Source: NBML01 sp029939535
GTDB taxonomy: Bacteria; Desulfobacterota; Desulfobacteria; Desulfobacterales; Desulfobacteraceae
Reading direction: 5' to 3'
DNA: 11,289 nucleotides
Assembly: GCA_029939535.1 (NCBI GenBank)
Contig: JAOZST010000123.1
Location: 1-11,289, forward strand
Shown here: one piece after another, positions 1-6,708 of the stretch
How positions within the stretch are numbered: the stretch's first letter is position 1
Layout of the letters: every line of letters begins with the position of its first letter
Position numbers and translations under genes: made by a program
The notes under the pieces: generated by a model
Database searches by the model: none
What the model was told of the DNA's origin: nothing
What the model saw: the letters and a program-made list of their open reading frames with translations, nothing else

Positions 1-2
1 TT

Positions 3-161
3 TATAATGTTGTAAAAGCAGTTTTTGAAAATTTTGATCAATTCAAAAAACTTCACCCGGCCTTTGCAAATCTTAAAAAAGAAGAGATGATCAAAGACGG
101 CCTTTCCGCGCCACTCCATGACGGTGCAAAGAAATACTATAAAGAAGCAGGGCTGTTATAA
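3..161 (+). CDS. TAXI-family TRAP transporter solute-binding protein, C-terminal fragment
   Basis: Only the last 52 codons lie in the window; the gene enters from the left edge in the frame starting at base 3 and ends with TAA at 159-161. The fragment contains HPAFANLKKEEM and SAPLHDGAKKYYKEAGLL. This matches the usual C-terminus of TAXI (TRAP-associated extracytoplasmic immunogenic) binding proteins, where an HPA motif is followed by a Leu-x-Pro segment, an L(H/N)xGA motif and a YYKEAG-type ending. Such proteins capture a small organic ligand in the periplasm and deliver it to a fused TRAP permease, and that permease is the next gene, 91 nt downstream. The ligand cannot be read from the fragment. 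The family call is fairly sure because of both the sequence and the neighbour. Confidence 0.85.
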   Translation, partial: YNVVKAVFENFDQFKKLHPAFANLKKEEMIKDGLSAPLHDGAKKYYKEAGLL

Positions 162-180
162 TCACTTTCCTGGTTAGTTT

Positions 181-216
181 AAAGAGTGTGCAGGCAAAAA
201 ATCTGCACACTCTTTT
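181..216 (+). terminator. Strong hairpin between TAXI receptor and permease genes (terminator or attenuator)
   Basis: A perfect 13-bp stem is formed by 181-193 and 203-215 with a 9-nt A-rich loop, and the 3' arm runs into TTTT. It starts 19 nt after the receptor stop codon and lies 37 nt before the permease start. The U-tract is short, so partial termination or protection of the receptor mRNA 3' end is as likely as full termination. Either would let the receptor be made in excess over the membrane permease. Confidence 0.7.
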
Positions 217-252
217 CAGTACACTCTTTTTCCCCATGGAGGAATCGTCAAA

Positions 253-2565
253 ATGACCGAAGCAAATAATACTGCGGTTGATGAGGATGCACTGCAAGAG
301 ATGATTGCCGAGGCGGATACTGGAGCTCGAAATCCCGTCGGCACGATTCCCAAGAAAATTTTATTTTATGTCCCCCTGGCATGGACCATATTTCAATTAT
401 GGTATGCATCTCCCCTGCCGTTTGTTTTTAATTTTCTGGTATTTAACTCGACTGAAGCAAGAGCAATCCACCTTGCATTTGCAATGTTTCTAGCCTATAC
501 AGCCTATCCCACATTTAAATCCTCGCCCCGGGATTATATCCCTGTCCAGGATTGGTTCCTGGCATTACTTGCCTCCTTCTGTGCCGCTTACCTGTTCCTG
601 TTTTATGCAGGGCTTTCAGAACGGCCGGGTGATCCCATAGTCTTTGACCTGGTTGTTGCAGTGATCGGGCTTGTTCTATTGCTGGAGGCGACACGAAGAG
701 CCCTGGGGCCACCTTTAATGGTGGTTGCATCCATTTTTATTTTATACACCTTTGCAGGGCCCTGGATGCCGGATGTTATTGCCCATAAGGGAGCAAGCCT
801 GGTTAAGGGCATGACCCATTACTGGCTGACCACAGAAGGGGTTTACGGGGTTGCACTGGGTGTCTCAACCGGTATGGTTTTCATGTTTGTATTGTTCGGC
901 TCCCTGCTGGAATCAGCCGGGGCAGGGAATTATTTTATCCGAACCGCATTTGCCGGTCTCGGTCACATGCGGGGCGGGCCTGCCAAGGCTGCTGTTGTAT
1001 CTTCCGGCATGACAGGCCTTGTGTCCGGCTCTTCCATTGCCAATGTCGTCACCACGGGAACCTTTACCATCCCTTTGATGAAAAAAGTCGGATTCTCTGC
1101 GGAAAAGGCAGGGGCAGTTGAGGTGGCCGCTTCCACCAATGGACAGCTCACTCCTCCGGTTATGGGGGCAGCCGCTTTTTTAATGGTGGAATATGTGGGN
1201 NNNNNNNNNNNNNNNNNNNNNNNNNNNNNNNNNNNNNNNNNNNNNNNNNNNNNNNNNNNNNNNNNNNNNNNNNNNNNNNNNNNNNNNNNNNNNNNNNNNG
1301 CCCAGGCTGGATATTATTTTCTGCTGCCCGTGGTTGTTCTGATGTGGTGTCTGACAGTGGAGCGTCTTTCACCATCCCTTTCCGCTTATTGGGCAACCAT
1401 GCTGCTCATCGTTATTGTGCTGACACAACGTCCCTTAAAAGGGTTTATCAGAAAAGCTGGGGGCGATGATTTCTCCTTTAAAAAAGGGTCTGATGAATTT
1501 ATTGACGGTCTTGTCTCCGGCGCCAGGAATATGATAGGAATCGGAGTGGCAACAGCAGCAGCAGGTATTGTGGTTGGAACGGTAACACTTACCGGTATCG
1601 GTCTTGTCATGACGGAATTTGTGGAGTTTATTTCCGGCGGGAACCTGATGCTGATTTTGTTGTTTACTGCAGTGATCAGTCTTATTCTTGGAATGGGACT
1701 GCCAACCACGGCCAACTATATTGTTGTGTCCACATTGATGGCCCCGGTTATTGTCAACCTGGGTGCACAAAACGGATTGATCGTGCCTTTGATCGCAGTT
1801 CATTTGTTTGTGTTTTATTTTGGCATACTGGCGGATGATACGCCGCCGGTGGGGCTGGCCGCTTTTGCGGCAGCAGGGATATCCGGCGGTGATCCCATCC
1901 GCACGGGTATCCAGGGATTCACCTATGATATCAGGACTGCTATCCTGCCTTTTTTATTCATTTTTAATACAGAGCTTCTAATGATAGGGGTCAATTCCTG
2001 GTTTCATCTAGTGGTTGTCGTTGTTACGTCTGTTATTGCCATGCTGGTATTTGCCGCGGCTACCCAGGGATTTTTTCTGACAAAGAATCGGATTTATGAG
2101 ACAGTTGCACTGCTTTTGATAGCCTTTGTTCTGTTTCGTCCAGGATATTTCTGGGACAAGTTTTTTCCTCCCTTTGAAGACAAACCGGGAAGCGAGCTGG
2201 TTCAGATTGTTGAAACCATGGAATCAGGTTCCCTGCTCCGCCTGAAGATTAAGGGGGAAAACATGGATGGTGACGAATATACAAAATCCATGATGCTCAC
2301 CGTGGGCACAGCAAAATCCGGCATTGAACGGCTGGACGAAATCGGATTTGAGACTCGGACAGAAGAGGGAAAGGTCCTGGTGGACAATGTGGTGTTTGGC
2401 AGTAATGCGGAAAAGATGGGGATAGATTTTGACCAGGAAATTTTACTGGTGAAGATGCCGTCAAAACGGCTTCCCAAACAGCTCATGTTTATTCCGGCAC
2501 TGGCCCTGCTTGCAATGATTTATACCATGCAGCGGAAAAGAAGAGACAGCCTTGCCATAACCTGA
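253..2565 (+). CDS. TAXI-type TRAP transporter fused permease (4TM + 12TM) with C-terminal DUF3394/PDZ-like domain
   Basis: This is the membrane part of a TRAP transporter in which the small (DctQ-like) and large (DctM-like) subunits are one polypeptide. It would import a ligand delivered by the TAXI receptor using an ion gradient. The ATG at 253 is preceded by GGAGG at 239-243. Hydrophobic segments cover about residues 30-180 (small-subunit part). The large-subunit repeats carry the SGSSIANVVTTG motif near residues 258-270, TPPVMGA near 300, GMGLPTTANY near 480 and ADDTPPVGLAAFA near 527. After the last core helices, a soluble stretch (about 637-740) contains SNAEKMGIDFDQE, which resembles the PDZ-type turn seen in DUF3394 extensions of some TRAP permeases. 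One more helix and a basic tail follow. The CDS contains 100 N (1200-1299), so its true length is unknown. Its stop overlaps an in-frame ATG of the stress-protein ORF at base 2565. Confidence 0.92.
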   Translation: MTEANNTAVDEDALQEMIAEADTGARNPVGTIPKKILFYVPLAWTIFQLWYASPLPFVFNFLVFNSTEARAIHLAFAMFLAYTAYPTFKSSPRDYIPVQDWFLALLASFCAAYLFLFYAGLSERPGDPIVFDLVVAVIGLVLLLEATRRALGPPLMVVASIFILYTFAGPWMPDVIAHKGASLVKGMTHYWLTTEGVYGVALGVSTGMVFMFVLFGSLLESAGAGNYFIRTAFAGLGHMRGGPAKAAVVSSGMTGLVSGSSIANVVTTGTFTIPLMKKVGFSAEKAGAVEVAASTNGQLTPPVMGAAAFLMVEYVXXXXXXXXXXXXXXXXXXXXXXXXXXXXXXXXXXAQAGYYFLLPVVVLMWCLTVERLSPSLSAYWATMLLIVIVLTQRPLKGFIRKAGGDDFSFKKGSDEFIDGLVSGARNMIGIGVATAAAGIVVGTVTLTGIGLVMTEFVEFISGGNLMLILLFTAVISLILGMGLPTTANYIVVSTLMAPVIVNLGAQNGLIVPLIAVHLFVFYFGILADDTPPVGLAAFAAAGISGGDPIRTGIQGFTYDIRTAILPFLFIFNTELLMIGVNSWFHLVVVVVTSVIAMLVFAAATQGFFLTKNRIYETVALLLIAFVLFRPGYFWDKFFPPFEDKPGSELVQIVETMESGSLLRLKIKGENMDGDEYTKSMMLTVGTAKSGIERLDEIGFETRTEEGKVLVDNVVFGSNAEKMGIDFDQEILLVKMPSKRLPKQLMFIPALALLAMIYTMQRKRRDSLAIT
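1200..1299. other. Assembly gap of 100 N inside the TRAP permease gene
   Basis: Exactly 100 consecutive N bases occur here, the conventional length for a gap of unknown size. The reading frame happens to be the same on both sides (34 placeholder codons). The gap follows the TPPVMGA...VEYVG segment and precedes AQAGYYFLLPVV. In related fused permeases these are, from memory, separated by a transmembrane helix plus an HLEA-type cytoplasmic loop, somewhat longer than 34 residues. The real gap may therefore be larger than shown. Confidence 0.98.
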
Positions 2566-2588
2566 TGTTTGTTTACAGGAGTTTGAAT

Positions 2589-3023
2589 ATGTTTAAAAAA
2601 ATATTGGTACCCATTGATGTGGAGTACCCGAGAACATCAAAAGCCGTATATGATAATGCAGCGGATATTGCCAGATTAAGTGGTGGTGAGATTCGTCTGG
2701 TCAGTGTGATGCCCGGATTCAGCATGCCCATAGTAGCATCCTATGTAACAGATGAAATAAAAAAAGAGGCTAAGCAGAAATTTACAAATGTTCTGAAAGA
2801 ATTTATAGATAAAAATTGCGGGGAGAATGTTTCTTCTAACGTGCTGGTGGGCAAGCACCATGATGTGATTCTTGAAATGGCAGATAAATGGGATGCGGAT
2901 TTAATCGTGGTTTATCATAACCACCGCCGTAAGATTAATGAGGCCTTTTCCCAGAGTTGTGCCCAGAGAATAGTTCAAAATGCGAAGTGTTCTGTCTTGC
3001 GATTGCGTAATGTGTTGAGTTGA
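2589..3023 (+). CDS. Universal stress protein (UspA family) linked to TRAP transporter
   Basis: A 144-residue cytoplasmic protein beginning MFKKILVPIDV, the standard opening of the Usp fold, and ending in the family's Cys-Ser-Val-Leu strand. I chose ATG 2589 over the in-frame ATG at 2565 because AGGAG lies 8 nt upstream of it and the family consensus starts there. Usp proteins next to TRAP genes are known; TeaD of Halomonas elongata binds ATP and modulates the TeaABC transporter, so a regulatory role on the upstream permease is plausible. The usual nucleotide loop G-x2-G-x9-G-(S/T) is not present: the equivalent segment at residues 109-123 reads YHNHRRKINEAFSQS, without the glycines. The protein is therefore probably not a classical ATP-binding Usp. 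The fold assignment is firm; the function is inferred. Confidence 0.88.
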   Translation: MFKKILVPIDVEYPRTSKAVYDNAADIARLSGGEIRLVSVMPGFSMPIVASYVTDEIKKEAKQKFTNVLKEFIDKNCGENVSSNVLVGKHHDVILEMADKWDADLIVVYHNHRRKINEAFSQSCAQRIVQNAKCSVLRLRNVLS

Positions 3024-3049
3024 TTTTTGATATAGCAACAAACAGTAAA

Positions 3050-3084
3050 GCATTGGTCACACAAAATATTTGTGTGGCTGATGT
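3050..3084 (+). promoter_or_regulatory. Long RNA hairpin between usp and second TAXI receptor gene
   Basis: Bases 3050-3065 can pair with 3069-3084 around a 3-nt loop (ATA). The top eight pairs are Watson-Crick (3058-3065 with 3069-3076) and the lower part includes G-U wobbles that pair only in + strand RNA. No T-tract follows, so a simple intrinsic terminator is unlikely. It lies 26 nt after the usp stop and 48 nt before the receptor ATG, where it could mark an RNA processing or stabilising site. Confidence 0.5.
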
Positions 3085-3132
3085 CTGTTTGTGAATATTA
3101 TTCAAACAACTATTATTTCAGGGAGGGCAATT

Positions 3133-4107
3133 ATGATCACCAGTAAAAATATAAAATCAATTTATTTGACCCTTGTTATATTCGTAACCCTGTGTTTTTA
3201 TCCAGTCCCTGTCAAAGCCTTTGACCTTTTTTTAGGCACAGGTGAACAGGGAACTTTTTCCCACTACAGCGGTCGGGTGCTTGCAAGGGTTATAAATCAT
3301 CAAATCAAGGATATCAACTGCAGGACCCTGTCTGGGTCCGGGGATATTCACAACCTTACAAATCTTTTACAGGGCTCCCTGGATATTGCTTTAATTGACT
3401 CAAGAATGCTGGATAATGCCATAAACAAAAAGGGAAATTTTAAGTTCCTTGATATTAATTATCAAAATTTAAGTATCCTGACACCTTTATATGATGTTCC
3501 GATAACTCTTGTTGCAGGAAAGAATAGTAATATTAAAAAACTTGAAGATCTTAAAGGTCGACGGATCAATATAGGTTCGCCCGGATCTCCACAGAATTTC
3601 TTTTTTAACTCAATTTTAAAAGCAAAGGGCTGGTCAAAAAAAGACTTCAGCCTGGTGGCACAGATTTCAGATTCCCAGTCCCAGGATGCCCTGGTTTTTT
3701 GTTATGGAGATATAGATGCAATGTTACATATTGGTGTGCATCCTGATCCATCTCTGCAACAGTTGTTCAAGCTGTGCAAAGGCAAAATAATAGATATGGA
3801 TGACAATGATATCTCAAACCTGATTCACCAGAACCAGGCGTTGTCAAAATTCACACTGCCTGCTGGTACCTATCCCAGCCCTTTTCAGACAAAGGATATC
3901 ACTAGCTTCAGTACACAAATTCTGGTGGTTGGATCCCAGGACCTTGATGAAAAAATTGTCTACACAATCCTTGATGCCATATACACTAACGATGAAAGAT
4001 TTTCCAGTGCTCATCCTGCACTGGCCTTAACAAAACTGGAAGAAATGAATCAAACTAAAATAAAACTGCATTCAGGAGCGCTTAAGTACCTTAATGACCA
4101 GAAGTAG
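3133..4107 (+). CDS. Second TAXI-family TRAP solute-binding protein
   Basis: A 324-residue secreted receptor. ATG 3133 is preferred over the upstream in-frame ATG at 3091 because GGGAGG lies just upstream (3121-3126) and it leaves a clean signal peptide: positive start (ITSKNIK), hydrophobic core, and a PVKA cleavage site near residue 29. The mature part has the TAXI landmarks in order: GTGEQGTFSHYSG, a Gly-rich SGSGDIHNLTNLLQGSLDIALID segment, LEDLKGRRINIGSPGSP, DALVFCYGDIDAMLHIGVHPDP, LPAGTYPSP and a late HPALA. It lies downstream of usp and has no permease of its own in the window, so it probably shares the fused permease with the receptor at the left edge, or serves as a sensor. The family call is firm; the ligand is unknown. 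It looks divergent from the common TAXI consensus, with for instance FSHYSG where the family usually has tyrosine-rich YYPxG. Confidence 0.87.
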   Translation: MITSKNIKSIYLTLVIFVTLCFYPVPVKAFDLFLGTGEQGTFSHYSGRVLARVINHQIKDINCRTLSGSGDIHNLTNLLQGSLDIALIDSRMLDNAINKKGNFKFLDINYQNLSILTPLYDVPITLVAGKNSNIKKLEDLKGRRINIGSPGSPQNFFFNSILKAKGWSKKDFSLVAQISDSQSQDALVFCYGDIDAMLHIGVHPDPSLQQLFKLCKGKIIDMDDNDISNLIHQNQALSKFTLPAGTYPSPFQTKDITSFSTQILVVGSQDLDEKIVYTILDAIYTNDERFSSAHPALALTKLEEMNQTKIKLHSGALKYLNDQK

Positions 4108-4120
4108 AGAAGTCAATACC

Positions 4121-4172
4121 AGGTTCTTTTCATTGTTGGTAATTAATGAATGAATACAATGCTGCTGAACCT
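4121..4172. repeat. Interrupted dyad in the convergent intergenic region
   Basis: AGGTTC (4121-4126) pairs with GAACCT (4167-4172), and inside it CATTGT (4131-4136) pairs with ACAATG (4156-4161). A 4-by-5-nt internal loop separates the two stems and the apical loop is 19 nt. It lies 14 nt after the second TAXI stop. It could fold in RNA from either strand, but no T-tract follows, so a terminator role is doubtful. Confidence 0.3.
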
Positions 4173-4210
4173 TTTGGAGTGAATAACCAAATAAAGAAAG
4201 CGCAATTTAG

Positions 4211-4253
4211 AAAAACGGTTATCCAAAAAAATATACGGAAAGGCTGTTTTTTT
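4211..4253 (+). terminator. Candidate intrinsic terminator at the convergent gene ends
   Basis: An A-tract (4211-4215) plus CGGTT pairs with GGCTG and a run of seven T (4247-4253), aided by a short inner TCC/GGA stem. Three of the pairs are G-U in + strand RNA, so the structure is better as a terminator for the + strand TAXI gene than for the - strand pxpC. It ends directly before the pxpC stop codon (4255-4257). The stem is AT-rich and of moderate strength. Confidence 0.4.
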
Positions 4254-4254
4254 G

Positions 4255-5199
4255 CTATGCCCCAAGCAATGCACTAATTTCAGCGATTTTATTTTTTTTT
4301 TCCAGATAGGCAGCATGCGCAGTCTGGAGATCTGTTTTTTCAAATAGAATCATATCTCCCGGGGTGGTTTGTGCCACCTTTGACAGGTCAGTTGAAATTA
4401 CGGTGGCAATTTTTGCATATCCCCCCACAGTCTGTTCCACTAATAAAATGATGGGCTGTTCATCGGGCGGTATCTGGATACCCCCGGGCATGGAAGGTTC
4501 TGAAATAATGCTTTTGGGCATATTGTCCCGGATGGGCAGTGCCTTTCCCAGCAACCTGTATCCCATGCGGTCTGCCTTTGCTGTAACCATATATTCTTTT
4601 GCAAACAAGTTGGTAAGAGCAGTATCAAAATGATCGTCCTGGGGTCCTGGAATGGCCCGAATAATGGTATTCGAAGGGTATTGGGGAATCATTTTTCCGG
4701 GGATGGATTTTGGTTTATCCATTAATCTGGTGTCATTGACTTCAAGCTCATCTCCCTTTTTCAAGGGCCTTCCCCTGAATCCGCCGAGTTTACCCCCGGC
4801 ATAGGTGGAATAACTGCCCATGACTTCTGGAACCTTGAGCCCGCCGCCCAGGGCAAGATAGGCCCGGCATCCTGACTGGACCTGGGAAATCGTCAAAATA
4901 TCTCCGGGCTTTACCCGTACGGATTTCCATTGCTCAACAGGATTATTATTCAGGACTATGCCCATTGTGGCACCGGTAAGGGCGATGTCCATCTCTTTGT
5001 GTATTTCCAGGGAAGGTCCCATTATTGTTATCTCAAGAACAGCCTGGTTCTCATGATTTCCCACAAGGAGATTGGCCAGGGTAAATGCAAAGGAATCAAG
5101 GGCTCCGGAAATCGGGACACCCATTTGCTGATATCCAAATCGTCCCCTGTCCTGAACGCTTGTAAAGCCGCCCGGAGCCAGGATTTTGAATGCATTCAT
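4255..5199 (-). CDS. pxpC: 5-oxoprolinase subunit C (PxpC; KipA/YbgK, biotin-dependent carboxyltransferase-like)
   Basis: A 314-residue cytoplasmic protein of the AHS2/KipA family. With PxpA and PxpB it forms the prokaryotic 5-oxoprolinase that hydrolyses 5-oxoproline to glutamate at the cost of ATP. The N-terminal signature GFTSVQDRGRFGYQQMGVP continues as ISGALD (residues 11-35). Further family landmarks are CRAYLALGGG (111-120), GSYSTYAGGKLGGFRGRPL (128-146) and the late VEQTVGGYAKIATVIS segment. The length is typical for the family. Its ATG overlaps the TGA of pxpB (ATGA at 5196-5199), with AGGAG upstream in the pxpB end, so the two are translationally coupled. It is the last gene of the operon and converges with the TAXI gene. 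Homologous domains occur in urea carboxylase and allophanate hydrolase systems, but the pxpAB context favours oxoprolinase. Confidence 0.94.
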   Translation of the reverse strand: MNAFKILAPGGFTSVQDRGRFGYQQMGVPISGALDSFAFTLANLLVGNHENQAVLEITIMGPSLEIHKEMDIALTGATMGIVLNNNPVEQWKSVRVKPGDILTISQVQSGCRAYLALGGGLKVPEVMGSYSTYAGGKLGGFRGRPLKKGDELEVNDTRLMDKPKSIPGKMIPQYPSNTIIRAIPGPQDDHFDTALTNLFAKEYMVTAKADRMGYRLLGKALPIRDNMPKSIISEPSMPGGIQIPPDEQPIILLVEQTVGGYAKIATVISTDLSKVAQTTPGDMILFEKTDLQTAHAAYLEKKNKIAEISALLGA

Positions 5200-5918
5200 A
5201 AATTTTTCTCCTTTTGCGAAATCATTTCATATTTCTGCTCTGATATGGGGATGAACTTTATTTTATCTCCAGCTTTGTAAAGAAAAGGATTGGGGCGATC
5301 AGGAGCAAAGAGTTTCAGGGGTGTCTTTCCAATGATCTGCCATCCGCCAGGGCTGTCAAGGGGGTACATTCCTGTCTGGTTATTAGCGATTCCCACAGAG
5401 CCTTCAGGAACAAGCATCCTTGGCGTTTCAAGCCTGGGAGTATGCAATTTTTTATCCAGTCCGCCTAGAAAAGCAAAACCCGGGGTAAATCCCACCATAT
5501 AAATCAGGTATTCAGGGCTTGAATGAAGAAGGATAACTTCCTGGCAGGTCAGTCCATGGGCCTTTTGTACATTTTCCATATCAGGGCCGAATTCATTACC
5601 ATAGCAAACCGGAATTTCAACTATTCTGTATGGTTCTGCTTCAACGGTTTCAAGGGTATTGCCGACATGTTCAATCAAGGGGCAAAGTTTATCAGGATTT
5701 GTAACTCCGGGATCATAGATAAGCAAAAGAGATCTATAGGTTGGGATAATTTCACTGATGCCGGAAGGCCTGCTGGTTTCCATTGCCCTGGCCATTGCCC
5801 TGACCTTTGAATTTATTTTGGGATCAATGCTATCCCCGAATTCAACGATAAGGCCTCTGTCCCCTGCCAGGCGGTATCTGGGTTTTGCATAGAGTTCCGA
5901 TTCCATGGCTGCTTCCAT
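5196..5918 (-). CDS. pxpB: 5-oxoprolinase subunit B (PxpB; KipI/YbgJ family)
   Basis: A 240-residue AHS1/KipI-family protein, the partner of PxpC in the ATP-dependent 5-oxoprolinase. Signature segments are GFTPGFAFLGGLD (143-155), the HTPRLETPR stretch, and GSVGIANNQTGMYPLDSPGG (173-192), all close to the family consensus. The N-terminal part (about 14-90) is the smaller alpha/beta domain with a GDRGLIVEFGD start. The ATG at 5918 lies 2 nt after the pxpA stop. A second in-frame ATG at 5906 would remove four residues, and neither has a clearly better ribosome site. In Bacillus the homologue KipI inhibits the KinA sensor kinase, but together with adjacent pxpA and pxpC the metabolic role is much more likely. 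Confidence 0.94.
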   Translation of the reverse strand: MEAAMESELYAKPRYRLAGDRGLIVEFGDSIDPKINSKVRAMARAMETSRPSGISEIIPTYRSLLLIYDPGVTNPDKLCPLIEHVGNTLETVEAEPYRIVEIPVCYGNEFGPDMENVQKAHGLTCQEVILLHSSPEYLIYMVGFTPGFAFLGGLDKKLHTPRLETPRMLVPEGSVGIANNQTGMYPLDSPGGWQIIGKTPLKLFAPDRPNPFLYKAGDKIKFIPISEQKYEMISQKEKNL

Positions 5919-5920
5919 GA

Positions 5921-6694
5921 TTATATAATTTCCCCCATGGGGTTTACTTTTATATCATTTCCCTCAAGATTTTTTATGATATTTTTGACCAGATTGATTG
6001 CCCCAAGGGTATCTCCATGGACACAAAGGGTCTGGACTTCAAGGCCTATGGTTGAACCATCCACGGCCTTTACAAATCCATTGGCCATGTCAAGGGCCCT
6101 TTTGGCCACTTCATCAGGATCTGAGATAACAGCTCCAGGCTCTTTCCTGGACACAAGGGTTCCCTGGGGTGTATAGGCCCGGTCTGGAAATGCTTCATAA
6201 ACCACCTTAAGCCCAAGTTCTTCTCCAACACGTCTCATGGTTTCCCCTTTTTTTCCTGCAAGGGCAACAAAATAAAGGTCCGGGTCAAGACTCATGATCC
6301 CTTTGGCAATGGCCCGGGCAATGGTCCCATTTTCCACTGCATCCAGGTACAGGGCACCATGGGGTTTGACATGCTGGAGTGTTGCCCCGTGGACTTTGCA
6401 GAATCCTTTAATGGCACCAATCTGGTAAATCACATACTGCTGGATTTCATTTTCTGTGCAGGTAATATGTCTTCGGCCAAACCCTGAAAGATCAGGATAT
6501 CCAGGATGGGCGCCAATGCCCACCTGGTTTTCAACAGCCATTTTTATGGTTTTATCCATTACCAGCGGATCTCCTGCATGCCAGCCGCAGGCAATATTTG
6601 CCGAGGTAATATGTTTCATTACCTGGTCGTCCATACCCAGGGTATAGGCACCAAAGCTTTCGCCCATGTCACAGTTTAAATCAATGGTTTTCAT
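5921..6694 (-). CDS. pxpA: 5-oxoprolinase subunit A (PxpA; LamB/YcsF family)
   Basis: A 257-residue protein of the LamB/YcsF family with a TIM-barrel-like (polysaccharide-deacetylase-related) fold. It is the third component of PxpABC, which converts 5-oxoproline plus ATP and water to glutamate. Conserved segments are IDLNCDMGESFGAY (4-17), NIACGWHAGDP (33-43), GAHPGYPDLSGFGRR (61-75) and HVKPHGALY (108-116). They carry the acidic and histidine residues that are invariant in the family. The length is normal. The ATG at 6694 is preceded by AGAGGTG, and the gene begins 14 nt after the dctM stop, so transport and catabolic genes share a transcript. The segment order A-B-C with near-zero spacing is the common pxp arrangement. 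Confidence 0.96.
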   Translation of the reverse strand: MKTIDLNCDMGESFGAYTLGMDDQVMKHITSANIACGWHAGDPLVMDKTIKMAVENQVGIGAHPGYPDLSGFGRRHITCTENEIQQYVIYQIGAIKGFCKVHGATLQHVKPHGALYLDAVENGTIARAIAKGIMSLDPDLYFVALAGKKGETMRRVGEELGLKVVYEAFPDRAYTPQGTLVSRKEPGAVISDPDEVAKRALDMANGFVKAVDGSTIGLEVQTLCVHGDTLGAINLVKNIIKNLEGNDIKVNPMGEII

Positions 6695-6708
6695 GGTTCA
6701 CCTCTTAT

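Noticed and set aside
1435..1803. 122-codon open frame on the - strand inside the fused permease, rich in Cys, His and Asn
   Set aside because: The residue bias is what the reverse strand of a hydrophobic, Gly/Ala-rich membrane protein gives; no ribosome site or family match.
2565..2588. Upstream in-frame ATG of the stress-protein gene overlapping the permease stop
   Set aside because: The overlap is tempting as coupling, but the ribosome site AGGAG and the family's normal N-terminus both point to ATG 2589.
3091..3132. Upstream in-frame ATG of the second TAXI gene
   Set aside because: It would put 14 extra residues before a normal signal peptide and lacks the good ribosome site that precedes ATG 3133.
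4121..4172. Interrupted dyad considered as the pxpC terminator
   Set aside because: The stem is broken by an internal loop and is not followed by a T-tract on either strand; kept only as a low-confidence repeat.
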